Positions 5,542 through 5,619 of a stretch of DNA of 5,619 nt are shown here, in pieces (position 1 is the first letter of the stretch; every line of letters starts with the position of its first letter). A program made the position numbers and the translations under genes. This DNA comes from Pseudomonadales bacterium (lineage in GTDB: Bacteria > Pseudomonadota > Gammaproteobacteria > Pseudomonadales > Litorivicinaceae), in NCBI GenBank assembly GCA_012269655.1, contig JAAXJV010000119.1:1-5619 (forward strand). Direction: 5' to 3'. The notes below the pieces were generated by a model. It was given only the letters and a program-made list of their open reading frames with translations, did no database searches and was not told the DNA's origin.

Positions 5542-5617
5542 TGGCATCCCGTAGGGGACTCGAACCCCTGTTGCCGCCGTGAAAGGGCGGAGTCCTAGGC
5601 CACTAGACGAACGGGAC
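5542..5617 (-). tRNA. tRNA-Glu (TTC anticodon)
   Basis: A 76-base minus-strand gene carries the glutamate hallmarks. The acceptor stem is GTCCCGT/ACGGGAT with a G1-U72 wobble at the end pair, and discriminator G with encoded CCA (5544-5542) follows. The D arm is TCGTCTAGTGGCCTAGGA, and the stem CCGCC/GGCGG closes the loop CTTTCAC with anticodon TTC at 5581-5583. The T arm is AGGGGTTCGAGTCCCCT. The gene is complete, two bases from the window edge, so its promoter and any further tRNAs of the cluster lie outside. Confidence 0.96.
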
Positions 5618-5619
5618 AT

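Noticed and set aside
1..5619. CRISPR array or insertion sequence
   Set aside because: No regularly spaced repeats, transposase motifs or terminal inverted repeats were seen on either strand.

Overview
The window looks like gammaproteobacterial chromosome with the edge of a probable mobile element at its left end. The taxonomic hints are tRNA genes that encode their own CCA ends, a long QueF of the Escherichia coli type (272 residues), a YadG/YadH exporter pair and a YdjA-type nitroreductase. The genus cannot be named from the sequence alone; GC content is moderate, about 50-55% over most genes by hand count.

Left end (1-953). This part is more AT-rich (about 43% GC over the first 180 bases and about 32% over 861-950, hand counts) and lies directly downstream of the 3' end of a tRNA-Ser(GGA) gene, the classic attachment site for integrases. 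It holds the 3' end of an unrecognised plus-strand gene. Facing it on the minus strand are two C-terminal pieces of phage/plasmid-type replication proteins, one after the other, each carrying an LPVHD motif. Neither piece has a convincing start. They look like remnants of an integrated element, and they are the least explained part of the window.

Middle (954-2906). The tRNA-Ser gene has a good sigma70-type promoter, whose -35 box overlaps the stop codon of the gene upstream, and a rho-independent terminator after it. Next come ydjA, an FMN nitroreductase-family gene on the minus strand, and a divergently transcribed membrane-anchored class III adenylate cyclase on the plus strand. The 102-base divergent spacer holds two perfect small palindromes. 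The cyclase has all the catalytic residues of an active enzyme.

Right part (2854-5374, minus strand). Three genes form a tightly coupled operon in the order yadG (ABC ATPase), yadH (ABC-2 permease), queF (preQ0 reductase, queuosine pathway). Each junction is a four-base ATGA overlap, and each gene has a clear Shine-Dalgarno sequence. The 3' end of queF overlaps the 3' end of the convergent cyclase gene by 53 bases.

Right end (5417-5617). tRNA-Glu(UUC) and tRNA-Gly(GCC) form a small minus-strand tRNA operon, closed by a strong terminator 42 bases before yadG.

There is no CRISPR array, insertion sequence or complete new system here. The best leads are the tandem LPVHD remnants beside tRNA-Ser, the coupling of a tRNA-modification gene to an exporter, and the convergent cyclase/queF overlap.
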